Assembly (NCBI GenBank): GCA_030549335.1 | Contig: CM060187.1 | Coordinates: 3,534,001-3,598,000, forward strand | DNA: 64,000 nt | Source of the DNA: Pontederia crassipes | Lineage: Eukaryota; Streptophyta; Magnoliopsida; Commelinales; Pontederiaceae | Direction of reading: 5' to 3' | Shown here: piece after piece, positions 1 to 10,349 of the stretch | Numbering within the stretch: the first letter of the stretch is position 1 | How the letters are laid out: each line of letters opens with the position of its first letter | Position numbers and translations under genes: made by a program | The notes under the pieces: model-generated | What the model was told of the DNA's origin: nothing | The model's database searches: none | Seen by the model: only the letters and a program-made list of their open reading frames with translations

Positions 1-299
1 ACTATTAATGAGACTTCATAAATAAATATATTAGGGCTATCCCATGACTCCATATAGTCTAAACACTTTTGGGTCGAGTTGGATCCATGAATCGAAATCC
101 AACTAAATCGAGTACGATTTGAAAATTTTCTAACTCGAGAGAATCTGATCCGGTCCGTTCATCCAATTTCCGATTGGGCCAGCCCGAACTCATATCCTCC
201 CTCCCTTCTCTCACTTCGTCTTCATCCTTCCCTCTTGCATGCATACCCCATCTCCCTCTCATATGCTAATGGGCTCCCTCTCTCTTTAACTCTCAGTGT

Positions 300-785
300 T
301 CACGCCCCTCTCTCTCCTCCCTCTCTCGTGCTCAATGCTCACACTCCCTTCCTCCTTTCCCCCCTCTCTTCACTCCGTGCATGGAGACTTCTCGACCCAA
401 AGTGAAAAGAAAAGAGTAATTCGAATACTTGACCCAATCAAGGTCGGATTGGGTTGGATCAGATCCATAGATCGGATTTCATGGAATTCGATCTAATTCG
501 TCCCAACCATTCTAGATCAGGTTGGATTTTTGTTCGGGTCAGATCCGACCCAATCCATAAACAAGATATACTCTCTCCCTCTCTTCAGTTCTTGCATGCA
601 GACTTCCTGACCTGAAGTGAAAAAAGAGTAAATCGAATCCCTAACCCAATCAGGGTCGGATTGGGTTAGGTCTGATTCATGGAATGGATTTCATGCAACC
701 CAACCTAATTTGACTTGATCATTCTAGACTAGGTTGGGTTGAGTTTTGTCAGATCCGACTCGATCCATGATATATACATACATAC
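300..785. repeat. Diverged 215-bp tandem duplication
   Basis: Two neighbouring copies of a segment rich in GATTGGGTT and GATCCGACC words can be aligned with an offset of 215 bases; for example TGCATG at 378 and 593, and AGTGAAAA at 401 and 616. The copies differ by many substitutions. The segment ends in short CATA and TATA runs. I do not recognise the family. Open frames here are short and read through repeat sequence, so no gene is called. Confidence 0.6.
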
Positions 786-1326
786 ATACATATAAAGATT
801 AAGTACAGTACAACGAAAAAAATTGGTTGTAAGTTGCAACAGATTGATTCAAGTTGTTGGATAGCTCACCTGTTCAGCCTCCCTCCCCTCCCCCCAAATC
901 CCTCGATCCATCCCTCAATCTCATTCCCAAAAAATAAATCTTGCTCGAGCGAAACCCCTCTAACATCGTTGTTACGAACTACGCAACTCCGATGCTGTTG
1001 CTGCTCCCTCACACCTCCAACGACCCCCTCGTGAATAGCTGCCCCTTGACTCCAGCAACCTCTAGCACCTTTGTTGCTCCCTCGCACATTTGACGACTCC
1101 CCTCCCAACTCCCTCGCACCTCTGACGAACCATCTCGTGAACTACTACTGTGCCTGTGTGACTACGACGACTTTCCGTCACTGAGGCTGCTCCCTCGTAC
1201 CTTTGATGACCCCTCTTGAACTCCAGCTGTCGCATTGCTCCTCGAACCCGACGTTGTTGCTCACGTGACTCCGACGACCTCTAGTGTTGCTGCTGCCGCT
1301 CTCATGCGACTCTGGTGACCTCCAGT
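786..1326. other. CT-rich low-complexity DNA, no gene seen
   Basis: The stretch is rich in CTCC, GACGACC and GCTGCT words and looks like a decayed short-unit repeat. Frames on both strands are open for 60-80 codons but have biased, repetitive composition and no family motif. It is the left flank of element B and continues to the right of it at 11040, as shown by the shared CCAGT duplication. Confidence 0.45.
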
Positions 1327-2006
1327 TGATACGATGCTTAAGAACAATGCCTTGAGTGACCAGAACAATATATGATAATCAAAGAAACGAGATCAAATGA
1401 ATTTTCAAGGCAGCGAAATATCAATATCAAGATTATAATAAATCAAGCAATCGATATTATAAATAGATGGACTTAGTAACAAGATAGCCAACCTTGTAAT
1501 TAACGACGAAAGTTTCCGAAGAATGAGTTGCAAGAGTTCCCTCACAGCAAAAGCAATTAAGTCAAATTTTCATTGATTCAAAGATGTCTAAAATAATTAC
1601 AAATAGCAGTATTTATAGGCCCTAGATAACAGAATTTGGGGTGAAAGAAAAAGGCCTAACCTAGCCTACAAGCATGGTAATTAGTTTTCTAAAATAACTA
1701 AAGGAATTCCTATTGCAATTCTCAGTAGAATTTCCATATATAATTAATTCTGAAAATTCCAAATAAATATGGTTAAACCATGATTTATTTGGCCCATAAT
1801 ATGTTAACTCTTCATGCGGCCCAATTTGTAACACATTGAGAATTTGTATTTGATGCAACTTGATCTTGTAATTTGATCTATTGTAAAACACAAATATTCT
1901 TGATTATCTTCATTTTTCTTATGTATGAGATCCACAATATTATTTTGATCATCCAACTTTGCTAGAAGATTCTTCTATCGTAGAAAGCATTTCCTGGTTC
2001 ATATCA
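1327..2006 (-). repeat. Element B, 3' LTR (left copy)
   Basis: On the plus strand it begins TGATACGATGC and ends TTCATATCA. It matches the right copy along its length with scattered substitutions. The polypurine tract lies just beyond its inner edge at 2007, which makes this the 3' LTR of a minus-strand element. Confidence 0.88.
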
Positions 2007-2120
2007 TTCCCCTCTTCTTCAAAAGGATTCGTCCTCGAATATGCATTCACAATAAGAAGAGTATATCCAGGTTCATATCATTTCCCTCATCTTCAAAGGA
2101 TTCGTCCTCAAATCTACATT
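2007..2120 (-). other. Element B polypurine tract with adjacent hairpin, duplicated
   Basis: On the minus strand a purine run containing AAGAAGAGGGGAA abuts the LTR, and a hairpin (ATTCG, loop AGGA, CGAAT; plus positions 2027-2040) lies 20 bases inside. The block, including about 11 bases of LTR edge (GGTTCATATCA at 2070-2080), is repeated 74 bases further in. In the second copy the stem is damaged (TCCTCAAATC). The polypurine tract would prime plus-strand DNA synthesis in a working element. Confidence 0.7.
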
Positions 2121-2265
2121 CACAATAATGAGAATATAACCTATCACATATATGAATTTATTAAATAATTTATGACACACATAATGGAGATATTTGTATT
2201 TCGCTTTCACGTGTCATATGCCTACATGATGTATCACAATCAAGATTGCAAGTATGATTCCTTAA

Positions 2266-3201
2266 TTATACCATCATGTTAAGATCCTGCAAGTGTAAAG
2301 CAAGAACAAGAACAAGATAAGTAAGATGAAAAGTAATGCAACTTTTATATTCACCTGGATGAAATATTTTATGCCCATGATATGATAGTATTTCAAGAAA
2401 CAAATTGCGAAACTTCGAGGATCTTCCTTTGCGCATAAGGATCCTGTCAAATAAAGTGTGCAGTATATTCCAAAGAACTAGGAATTCTATATGGAGGTTG
2501 TCAAGTAGTTCTAAGATAAAAATGTCAGTTCCCATGAAATAAAATGAATCCTCAATATCTGATAGTGATATATTGTAAAAAGATTCGTGAAATGAATAAT
2601 GCAAGTCCCTGCAACTAATCAAAACATCACCAAAATGATCATGCAAATCATTGTTATAAATCAAAATATCTCCAAAGAAATTAATCTCAAATCTTCGATG
2701 AGAAATGCACAGAAGTCTTACTAATGCAAATGCAATAAATTTTCCAATCATGATGTGAAAATTATATGCTACATTGCAACCATCATCCACAAAAATGTTC
2801 TTAGGAAAGCACAAAGGTAGATTTAAAGAAATAAATAAGATTTTAGACTAAGAAAATCTTGAAATCAAAATCAACCAATCAAAAGTGTTCAGGACAAAAA
2901 AATATTCACTCCAAAATTTCAACAATCGACTCATACAAAATGCTCCAGAACTCAATGAATAACTACTTGGATTAGAAAATTGAGATCTAATTTTTGCATG
3001 ACATTCAATACTTCTCTCAATTAAAACCTGCAAGTTAGTCACATCAAACCAATATAAAGTTTCAAAGGTAAGAGATGGACTTTTCAAACTAGTTGTCATA
3101 AACTCAATACAAACTCTTTCAAATCCTTGCGTGATGGAATTTGTATCTTCGTATACTCCACTCCTACATATCTGCATGCACAAATCAAAAACAAAAGACA
3201 A
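2266..3201 (-). pseudogene. Unrecognised open stretches in element B
   Basis: Two long minus-strand open stretches, 2266-2814 (182 codons) and 2848-3201 (117 codons), lie between the protease remnant and the 3' polypurine tract, where pol or an extra gene would sit. Neither opens with ATG. They are rich in Phe, Ile, Leu, His and Asp, and I see no reverse transcriptase, RNase H or integrase motif. They may be decayed element sequence or chance frames in AT-rich DNA. Confidence 0.3.
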
Positions 3202-3271
3202 AAGATGTTTAGTGTTAGGAAAAAAATTACTGAATTATCTTTCTTTTACCTTAACACTCAAGTCTTTTTTC

Positions 3272-3619
3272 TCATATCTCTTTGGAGGTGACCTTTCTTT
3301 CATTCTCACAACTCTCATGATACTCAACATCTAAATGTTGTATATAAGGTGGCCTTTCTAAGAACTCAAAAGTTGTGTGGCTATCATTTTCATCACTCAA
3401 GTTGTGATACTCATATTTTTCATCTTTGTCTTTCTCACAACTGTTAGAATTATTTTGAGTTGCTGTACAATCAGCTTCATCTTCCTTCAAATGATGTTGT
3501 GCAATCAAACTTTTCCCAACTTCTTCAATTTCTTTCCCACTTTCTTCTCCAGAGGAAGCTGTACCCTCTTGTGACAACTCTTCTTTAAATGCAATATCAC
3601 CATTGCCCATCATTATCAT
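3272..3619 (-). pseudogene. Acidic Ser/Glu-rich open frame in element B
   Basis: A 115-codon minus-strand frame starts with a true ATG at 3619 (MIMMGNGD). It is strongly acidic and hydrophilic, with runs of Glu, Ser, Asp and Asn, and no family motif. It follows the protease remnant directly, so it may be the decayed stretch after the protease rather than a gene. It could also be a small element-specific protein. No homology is claimed. Confidence 0.35.
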
Positions 3620-4217
3620 AGCATGTTCATTTGGACATTGTGAAGTAATATGACATGTATTCCTTGAGTTGGAATGTCCAGCCTTGTAATCTGCATGCCA
3701 TTTTGTCCAATCAAAAGTTGAACTTTCAGATTGCTATGTGGACGAAAATCTTTCTTCAAGTAATTTTGTGCAGCCATGCTCTTCCTCTCAATGTTGTAAA
3801 GCTGCTACATGCTCCTTAAGTTGCAACTGCTCTGTGTATACTTCTTATTGTGGCAATGGTGCTAAAGTATACTTTCTTCCATCCTTGTGACATTTATAAC
3901 GGTTGGTAGCTCCATCATGTGTCACACATCGATCATATTGTGACAAACATGCATTGATACAACATCACATAACACTTCATCAGTAAATCTTTCAATTTCA
4001 AATGACACAAGCACCTGTTTGGTCACTTTGACTTCTCCTCCATCATTTATCCACTGAAGTTTGTATGGTTTTGGGTGCTTTAAGGTTGGTAGCCCCAACT
4101 TCTCCACCATGTATTGGCTAGCAAGATTAACACAACTTTCACTATCAATAATTAGTCCACAAGTTCTGTCCAAAACACAACAACACGCATAGAAAACATT
4201 TTCTCGATCATGACTTC
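3620..4217 (-). pseudogene. Ty3-type aspartic protease remnant of element B
   Basis: Just inside the point where element C inserted, the minus strand reads through a typical plant Ty3 protease: a CGLIIDSESC active-site segment, then VEKLGLPT, HPKPYKLQW and EVLCDV. The usual D-S/G-G catalytic triplet is D-S-E here, so activity is unlikely. The clean frame ends at 3922. A frameshift follows, after which THDGATNRY and DGRKYTLAPL can still be read in another frame. In a working element this enzyme would cut the Gag-Pol polyprotein. Confidence 0.75.
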
Positions 4218-5507
4218 TGATGCGTGTAGAATCGATAGCAAACATTAGCAAGTGTACTAGTCGCTCAAGTAATAAAGTGAATGAGTAGAGCTATCGTTCC
4301 CACGAGGACGGTTAATAACTTAAATTTTATTTTAACCTTGTTAATTGAGTAATTAAGAAAATAGTTGATTTTAGATATGAATAAAAGGAAAATAACAAAA
4401 ATAAAGGAAATGATCACCTAGAGAAATAATGATTTGATGATTAAGGCATCTAATTATCTCCACTAGAATGTAATGAATTTTCTTAACTTAGAATTAGTTG
4501 AATCAATAATAAAGTGAATTCTCAAAATTAGTTAACCAATATTTCAGGCTTTAATTACTATCTTAAGAAATAATTAGAATAAATCAATCCTTTCGGTTTT
4601 TAATTTACTTAATTAAATCATAAGATGCATTCAATCATAATTAATATTAAGGGCTTTCTCAAGTCACCTTAATAACTACACAAATTAGGTCTCTTTCGAT
4701 TTCCCTAATTGTCGCATGCAATAAATAAGATCAATCCTAGAAACTATTATGAAAATAATCACTTCTTCTCAGATAACAATCAAATCATAAATCATTGAAT
4801 CAAAGGAAAGCATTAAACATGAAATTGCAATGCTATTAATGACTCAAACTAAATTAATATCAAGAAGAATCCAATACATAAATAGGGTTCAACTAGGATG
4901 ACCCTAATGAAAGAATAAATCTGAGAATAACAACATCAAATCTAATGTAAAAGATTGGAAAAAGAAAATAAAAACTCTAGCGTAGGCTAAGCGCGTCCTT
5001 TCTCAAGTTTCCGGTAGAGCTTCGCTATTGTCCTCGATCTTCTCCTCTTTGTAGGCCTTAAAACTATGCTCCAAGGATGCTTTTCCAAGCCCTCTTCTGC
5101 CTCCTTTTATAGGTTTTCTCGTCTCCCAAGGAAAGAAATCGAAAATATATCTAAAAAGTTGATAAAAACAACTTTAAAATGGCCTAACAGACCGCCGTCA
5201 CGGCCGTGAAAGGCTCTGGCATGGCCGTGACAGTAACTTAGCCAATTTTTTCTTACTGGATCTTTCTGTCACGGCCATGACCAAAACTGTCACGGCCGTG
5301 ACAGTCTTCTGGACTGTTTTAGGCCTTTTCTTCCATTCAGTTCGACGTTTTCTCATATCCTGCCATGAATAATTTCCAGATTTAGGTAGAAATCAAATCT
5401 AAATGAAATTATATGAAAACAAATCAAAACTCTTCTTTTCTAAACATAAAAACATTCTAAGGTGTTAATCAAATGACCCAAACTAATACATGATTTTTCG
5501 TGCATCA
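4218..5507 (-). repeat. Element C, 3' LTR (left copy, 1290 bp)
   Basis: The plus strand runs from TGATGCGTG to TTCGTGCATCA. It is about 90 bases shorter than the right copy because it has fewer units of the GTCACGGCCGTGAC palindrome array around 5197-5302. Elsewhere the two copies differ by only a few bases per hundred by eye. Confidence 0.9.
5197..5302. repeat. GTCACGGCCGTGAC palindrome cluster, left LTR of C
   Basis: Four units of a GC-rich palindrome sit in otherwise AT-rich LTR sequence. One, at 5289-5302, is a perfect 14-base palindrome; the others carry one or two changes, such as CATGGCCGTGAC and GTCACGGCCATGAC. The right LTR has an expanded version. Confidence 0.8.
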
Positions 5508-5547
5508 AATACCCCCAAGCTTAATATTTTGCTTGTCCTCAAGCAAA
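5508..5547 (-). other. Element C polypurine tract and AGGA-loop hairpin
   Basis: On the minus strand AAGCTTGGGGGTATT abuts the LTR. Twenty bases upstream is a perfect hairpin of stem TTTGCTTG, loop AGGA and CAAGCAAA (plus 5528-5547). The polypurine part is the expected plus-strand primer. The same hairpin type is found in elements E, D, A and B. Confidence 0.8.
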
Positions 5548-6231
5548 TTTCAGATAAAGCACATGGCTCCATCACAAAACCAATACTTTTCTCCCACTGT
5601 TCTTTTACACGACCATCACTAGAGTATCTTTTCTAAATCAATACCTAGCCTTGCAAAATTCTTAGCATTTATGCATGTCTTTCCTGCATATCTACAAATA
5701 ATATTAGTCAATCTCATAAGAGTATCAATATTGAACCACAAGTCTTTAAGGAGCTTATTTTCATACTATTATCATTTCATATTTCAGCATTAAGATTTTT
5801 TTTCACTTTAAGAATTTAGTAATCCTCCATATTGCACAAAGTGGTCCATATAATGGACTTTCGATCGACGGATCCCAGAACAGATGCCCTTAGGTCGTCA
5901 GGCAAGAATCCCCTACGAATCTAATTACCCGGACACACCAAGGTTCCAGAGAATACTTTATACTTTTCACTTAACTGTTGAAGCTTAACTAGTCCTCTTT
6001 TCATTTTCACTTTAACATTAAAATTAATTAGCATAATTATAAGCTCAAAAAGACTTAATTCTTTCAATAGAGATGCAATTATAATCAAGACTAACATCAT
6101 AGTAAATAATAGGGAAATTCATCCTTTAAAAGCTAGTCTTTCTACTTAGCAACAAACTCAATCCAAATCCCAATACTCTAGTGATATCCGATAAAAAGAA
6201 ACAATGATTGAATTTCATAGATTAAGCGATG

Positions 6232-6681
6232 TTATGAAAGTAAGCTTAAAAATAATAAAATAATAAACAAGGAAAAATGAGATGGCACAAAATTTTTAAA
6301 ATTTTCATAATTAGATGCATGCCAAACAAAATAAGATGACAGACTCAAAATATTCAAAATAGACATGCCATGCAAATGAAACAAGACTAAGTCCCTCCCC
6401 CAAGCTTGAACTTGACACTGCCCCAGTGTTAGGCACGTGCACATAAAAACTATGAAATAATAATAATAAAATGCAAAAGGAGTAGAGACAACCTGATGAT
6501 TTCTAAGTTCTGTTGAGCAATTAAAAATATCTTGGTCACATTGCTTGGACGGTTCATAGGCTTCTTCCGGCATGATTTGGACTTCTGCATTTCAGAACTG
6601 TCACTGCCTTGGCGCTCAATAAGATAGACTCGACCGTGAGAGATGTAGGCACGGCCGTGACCATGTCCTCCTGGAGCAATC
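6232..6681 (-). other. Element C 3' untranslated region with a second polypurine-like tract
   Basis: The minus strand carries AAGCTTGGGGGAGGGAC at 6391-6408, very like the tract next to the LTR and like the internal tract of element E at 37600. A 113-codon frame begins with ATG at 6573 but becomes Phe/Tyr/Ile-rich and crosses this tract, so it is unlikely to be a real protein. GTCACGGCCGTGAC-like words also occur near 6630-6665. Confidence 0.5.
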
Positions 6682-7587
6682 TCAATCTCTAATGTAATTC
6701 TCGAAGTATTGTCCCTCCACTTTGAAAGAAGTACCTGGATCTTTTTGTGGAGCTTCGTCCTTGGGCTTCCAATTCATCGAATTTAGTGATGTATGAGGTG
6801 ATGATGATGTGTTCCTTTCTATTAATGAATGATTTTGAGGTAATGGAGGGATGATTGTTGGACTTTCTGGAGGCGGATTTCTTCTTCGCACTTGTTCATC
6901 TTCCATAATATATTCACTTGTCTCCTTGACCCTCCATTGAGTAGTCCATGTCTTCTGATAATAATTCTTCCTCAGTCGTCTTTTTTCTGAATTAAAATAT
7001 TGCAAGTATCAGGGGCATATAATAGGTACAGACTTATCCAAAATATTATCCCCCGAGGGATAAGTAATCTGAGAAGCCAACTCCACTTTCTTCTCCAATG
7101 TCTGAAATTTTGCCTGCAAGATATCAAACTTAACATTAAAATTTGGGGATTGAGGAGGAGAAGAAATAATAACTGGTTGTTGATCCTTCAACTATGCCAA
7201 CTATGATTGTAGATTGTTAATGAGTTGATCTTGTAGGATAAATCTTTTCTCTATAATTCCAATCAATTGGCACAACTTTTCCTCGATGTTGGAATTTGAC
7301 TCTAACTAGGTGGATGGAGGAATATCCTTTTTCACTTGAATCTTAGCCTCCAATTGCTCTACTTGTCCCAGTAACTTCATAAAGGCTTTTTCTTGAAGTT
7401 GAAATTTTTCTTCAGCCATTGTCATGAACTTTAACATTCTATCTTCAATAGAAGAATTTCCTTGTACCATGGGAATGAGTGGGATACTGTTATTTGCAAG
7501 TTGTGATATTTGTGCTTCATGATCCTCAAGCATCTTTCTTTGTTCTTCCAAATAGTAATCTCCCATAGTTTTTGGTTTTGTTGTCAT
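6682..7587 (-). pseudogene. Decayed coiled-coil (gag-like) frame of element C
   Basis: A single minus-strand reading frame runs about 300 codons from ATG at 7587 to a stop at 6682. It is interrupted by in-frame stops at 7306, near 7203 and 7194, and just after 7009. The first part is highly charged with heptad-like spacing (EEQRKMLEDHEAQ, EEKFQLQEKAFMKLL, VEQLEAKIQ). The later part is Pro/Ser-rich and polar. A similar coiled coil occurs in element E between the gag zinc knuckle and protease, so it may derive from gag. There is no zinc knuckle and no enzyme motif. Most of the stops are TAG. Confidence 0.55.
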
Positions 7588-7720
7588 TTGAAGATATTTC
7601 CTGGTCACACAAGATAAAGAGATATGAAAGTATGTGAATTAAAAAGAATCTACGTGGAATTTAACAGAAAAATAAATGCTCTCAAATAACAAGTAAAATA
7701 AAAATAAAAGTTACTAAACA

Positions 7721-7740
7721 CGTCCCCGGCAACGACGCCA
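7721..7740 (-). other. Element C primer binding site (tRNA-Asp type)
   Basis: On the minus strand, six bases after the right LTR, is TGGCGTCGTTGCCGGGGA. This type of primer site is usually assigned to tRNA-Asp in Athila/Tat-like elements. It fixes the element's orientation. Confidence 0.8.
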
Positions 7741-7746
7741 AAAACT

Positions 7747-9125
7747 TGATGCATGTAGAATTGATAGCAAACGTTAGCAAGTGCACTAGTCGCTCAAGTA
7801 ATAATATGAATGAGTAGAGTTATCGTTCCCACGAGGACGGTTAATAACTTAGATTTTATTTTAACCTTGTTAATTGAGTAATTAAGAAAATAGTTGATTT
7901 TAGATATGAATAAAAGGAAAATAATAAAAATAAAAGAAATGATCACCTGGAGAAATAATGATTTGAGGATTAAGGCATCTAATTATCTCCACTAGCATGT
8001 AATGAATTTTCTTAACTTAGAATTAGTTGAATTAATAACAAAGTGAATTCTCAAAATTAGTTAACCAATATTTCAGACTTTAACTACTATCTTAAGAAAT
8101 AATTAAAATAAATCAATCCTTTCGGTTTTTAATTTACTTAATTAAATTATAAGATGCATTCCAATTGGAATTAATATTAAGGGCTTTCTCAAGTCACCTT
8201 AATAACTATACAAATTAGGTCTCTTTCGATTTCCCTAATTGTGGCATGCAATAAATAAGATCAATCCTAGAAACTATTATGAAAATAATCACTTCTTCTC
8301 AGATAGCAATCAAATCATAAATCATTGAATCAAAGGAAAGCATTAAACATGAAATTGCAATGCTATTAATGACTCAAACTAAATTAATATCAAGAAGAAT
8401 TCAATACATAAATAGGGTTCAACTAGGATGACCCTAATGAAAGAATAAATCTGAGAATAACAACATTAAATATAATGTAAAAGATTGGGAAAAGAAAACA
8501 AAAACTCTAGCGTAGGCTAAGCACATCCTCTCTCGAGTTTCCGGCAGAGCTTCGTTATTGTCCTCGATCTTCTCCTCTTTGTAGGCCTTAAAACTATGCT
8601 CTAGGAATGCTTTTCCAAGCCCTCTTCTGCCTCTTGTTATAGGTTTTCTCGTCTCCCAAGGAAAGAAACCGAAAATATATCCAAAAAGTGGATAAAAATG
8701 GCTTTAAAACGGCTTAACAGACCGCCGTCACGGCCGTGAAAGGCTCTGACACGGCCGTGACAAAAGGCTGTCAAGGCTGAAAAAATACAACCAAATTTCT
8801 ACTGGAAATTGTCTGTCACGGCCATGACAGAAACTGTCACGGCCGTGATAGTAACTTAGCCAATTTTTGCTTGCTGAATCTTTCTGTCACGGCCATGACC
8901 AGAACTATCACAACCATGATAGTCCTTTGGGCTGTTTTAGGCCTTTTCTTCCCTTCAGTTCGACGTTTTCTCATATCCTGCCATGAATAATTTTCAGATT
9001 TAGGTAAAAATTAAATTTAAATGAAATTATATGAAAACAAATCAAAACTCTTCTTTTCTAAACATAAAAATATTATAAAGTGTTAATCAAATGACCCAAA
9101 CTAATACATGATTTTCCGTGCATCA
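7747..9125 (-). repeat. Element C, 5' LTR (right copy, 1379 bp)
   Basis: The plus strand runs from TGATGCATG to TTCCGTGCATCA. It contains an extra stretch of about 90 bases, near 8760-8860, carrying more GTCACGGCC(G/A)TGAC units than the left LTR. As the 5' LTR it would contain the promoter of the element. Confidence 0.9.
8727..8915. repeat. Expanded palindrome array, right LTR of C
   Basis: About six GTCACGGCCGTGAC-like units occur in 190 bases, including ACACGGCCGTGAC, GTCACGGCCATGAC and decayed ATCACAACCATGAT. The last form is the C-to-T and G-to-A decay product of the palindrome. Confidence 0.75.
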
Positions 9126-9272
9126 ACTTCTTCCTCCAATTTCAACACACCTATGCTTTCTCCAACTTCCATCATCTTTCTGTTCCATCTCTTCATCATG
9201 TTCATCAGGAGCACACTGTCTTTGACAATCTCTTCTTTGATTTGGTAGTATAATTTGTTGTAGTTGTGCAAT

Positions 9273-9410
9273 TTACACATCTACCTGATCGTGCAGTTCA
9301 GTAATCATATGTCTAAGATGTTGAAAATGTTGCGTCATGACCTCCATCATTCTTGTCTGATTAATTGCTTCTTTTTTAGAATTAAGCTCTTTGTCATTTC
9401 CTGTTGACAT
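9273..9410 (-). pseudogene. Gag N-terminal remnant of element B
   Basis: A 45-codon minus-strand frame starts with ATG at 9410 (MSTGNDKELN) and ends in TAA. It is charged and contains MMEVMTQHFQHLRHMITELHDQ-like helical sequence, as expected for the start of a Ty3-type gag. Open sequence continues past the stop towards element C but with no zinc knuckle. On the far side of C the frame resumes in the protease, so most of gag is missing. Confidence 0.5.
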
Positions 9411-10334
9411 TGTAAGAAAGTTCTGCAGCAAAAGTTAGTATTAAAAACAATCTCACCACCTCACGTGGTGACACTCGTATTTTTATCTCAACTCTATTAG
9501 GCTTTTCCCTTCAATTGTTCTCACCACTCAGCCTTTTTCCTCTTTTGAACCCTCCAACAAGTTCTAAGAGAACTAATGCAAGTTAATACAAGGCAATGAG
9601 CAATTAAATCAATCTAATTTATCAATATGATTGCAAGATCAAAAGAATACTTGAAGTTGATTTGGAATAGAAATCAGGAAAAAATTGTAAAAAAAGGACA
9701 AATATAAAAAAATTTAGAATTGGAATGAAATCAAAGATCACCCTTCCTTGAGTCAAATTACTCTATTCTCAAAATTTCTTTGCACTTTTCTCCAGAAATA
9801 ATCTTTCCTTTTTTTTCTTCTCTCCTCTTTCTTTTGAATCATTTTTTTTCTTTTTTTTGGATTTTCCTAGATTTTTTCCTGTTCTTCTCTTTCCTCCTTT
9901 CTTACACTTTCCTTTTCGGTCTTTTTTTCTATTTTCAAAAAATTTTTCCCAGAATTTTTTCCAGATATTTTCTTTCTTGTTCTTCCCTTCTCCTTTCTTA
10001 CACTTTCCTTTTTTTTTTTTCTATTTTTGGATTTTTTTCTCAATTTTTTTCTTTCTGAAATGCAGCAGACTTTGAAGAATAGAGAGGGATGACGACTAGG
10101 ATTTCAAGAACAAATGAGCAGAATTTTTTTTGTGTTTTTTTTAAACTGTAGCAAAATTTGAAGAATGCAAGGATGACGACTAGGGCTTGAAGAAAAAATG
10201 AAACCAAATAAGGAAGACGGCTAGGATTTGAAGAACTAACAAACTAGAACCTTTTTTGTGTTATTTTTTTTAGAAACTAAAATAGGGGAGCAACGAAATA
10301 ATGGAAGATAACTAGAAAATCGAATCGAAAATGC
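9411..10334 (-). other. Element B leader, with a T-rich tract
   Basis: This lies between the primer site and the gag remnant, so it corresponds to the untranslated leader. The interval 9780-10070 is nearly pure T/C on the plus strand (purine-rich on the element's own strand). It gives long but meaningless Phe-rich open frames on the plus strand. Confidence 0.6.
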
Positions 10335-10347
10335 GGCTCTGATACCA
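10335..10347 (-). other. Element B primer binding site (tRNA-Met type)
   Basis: On the minus strand, TGGTATCAGAGCC follows the inner edge of the right LTR after two bases. This is the standard initiator tRNA-Met primer site of plant LTR retrotransposons. Confidence 0.85.
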
Positions 10348-10349
10348 AC

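Larger units (their letters stand above)
4218..9125 (-). mobile_element. Element C: non-autonomous Tat/Athila-like LTR element, nested in B
   Basis: Two LTRs (4218-5507 and 7747-9125) have mirrored TGATGCA...TGCATCA ends and are flanked by a perfect ACTTC duplication (4213-4217, 9126-9130). On the minus strand the primer site follows the right LTR and the polypurine tract precedes the left LTR. The internal region is only 2.2 kb and lacks protease, reverse transcriptase and integrase. It carries one decayed coiled-coil frame. Its primer site, hairpin and polypurine tract closely match those of element E, so enzymes of such elements probably mobilised it. It inserted between B's gag and protease remnants. 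Confidence 0.9.

Noticed and set aside
9780..10075. Two overlapping plus-strand frames of 70-90 codons, rich in Phe and Ser
   Set aside because: They translate a T/C-only tract in the leader of element B. Composition explains them; there is no domain.
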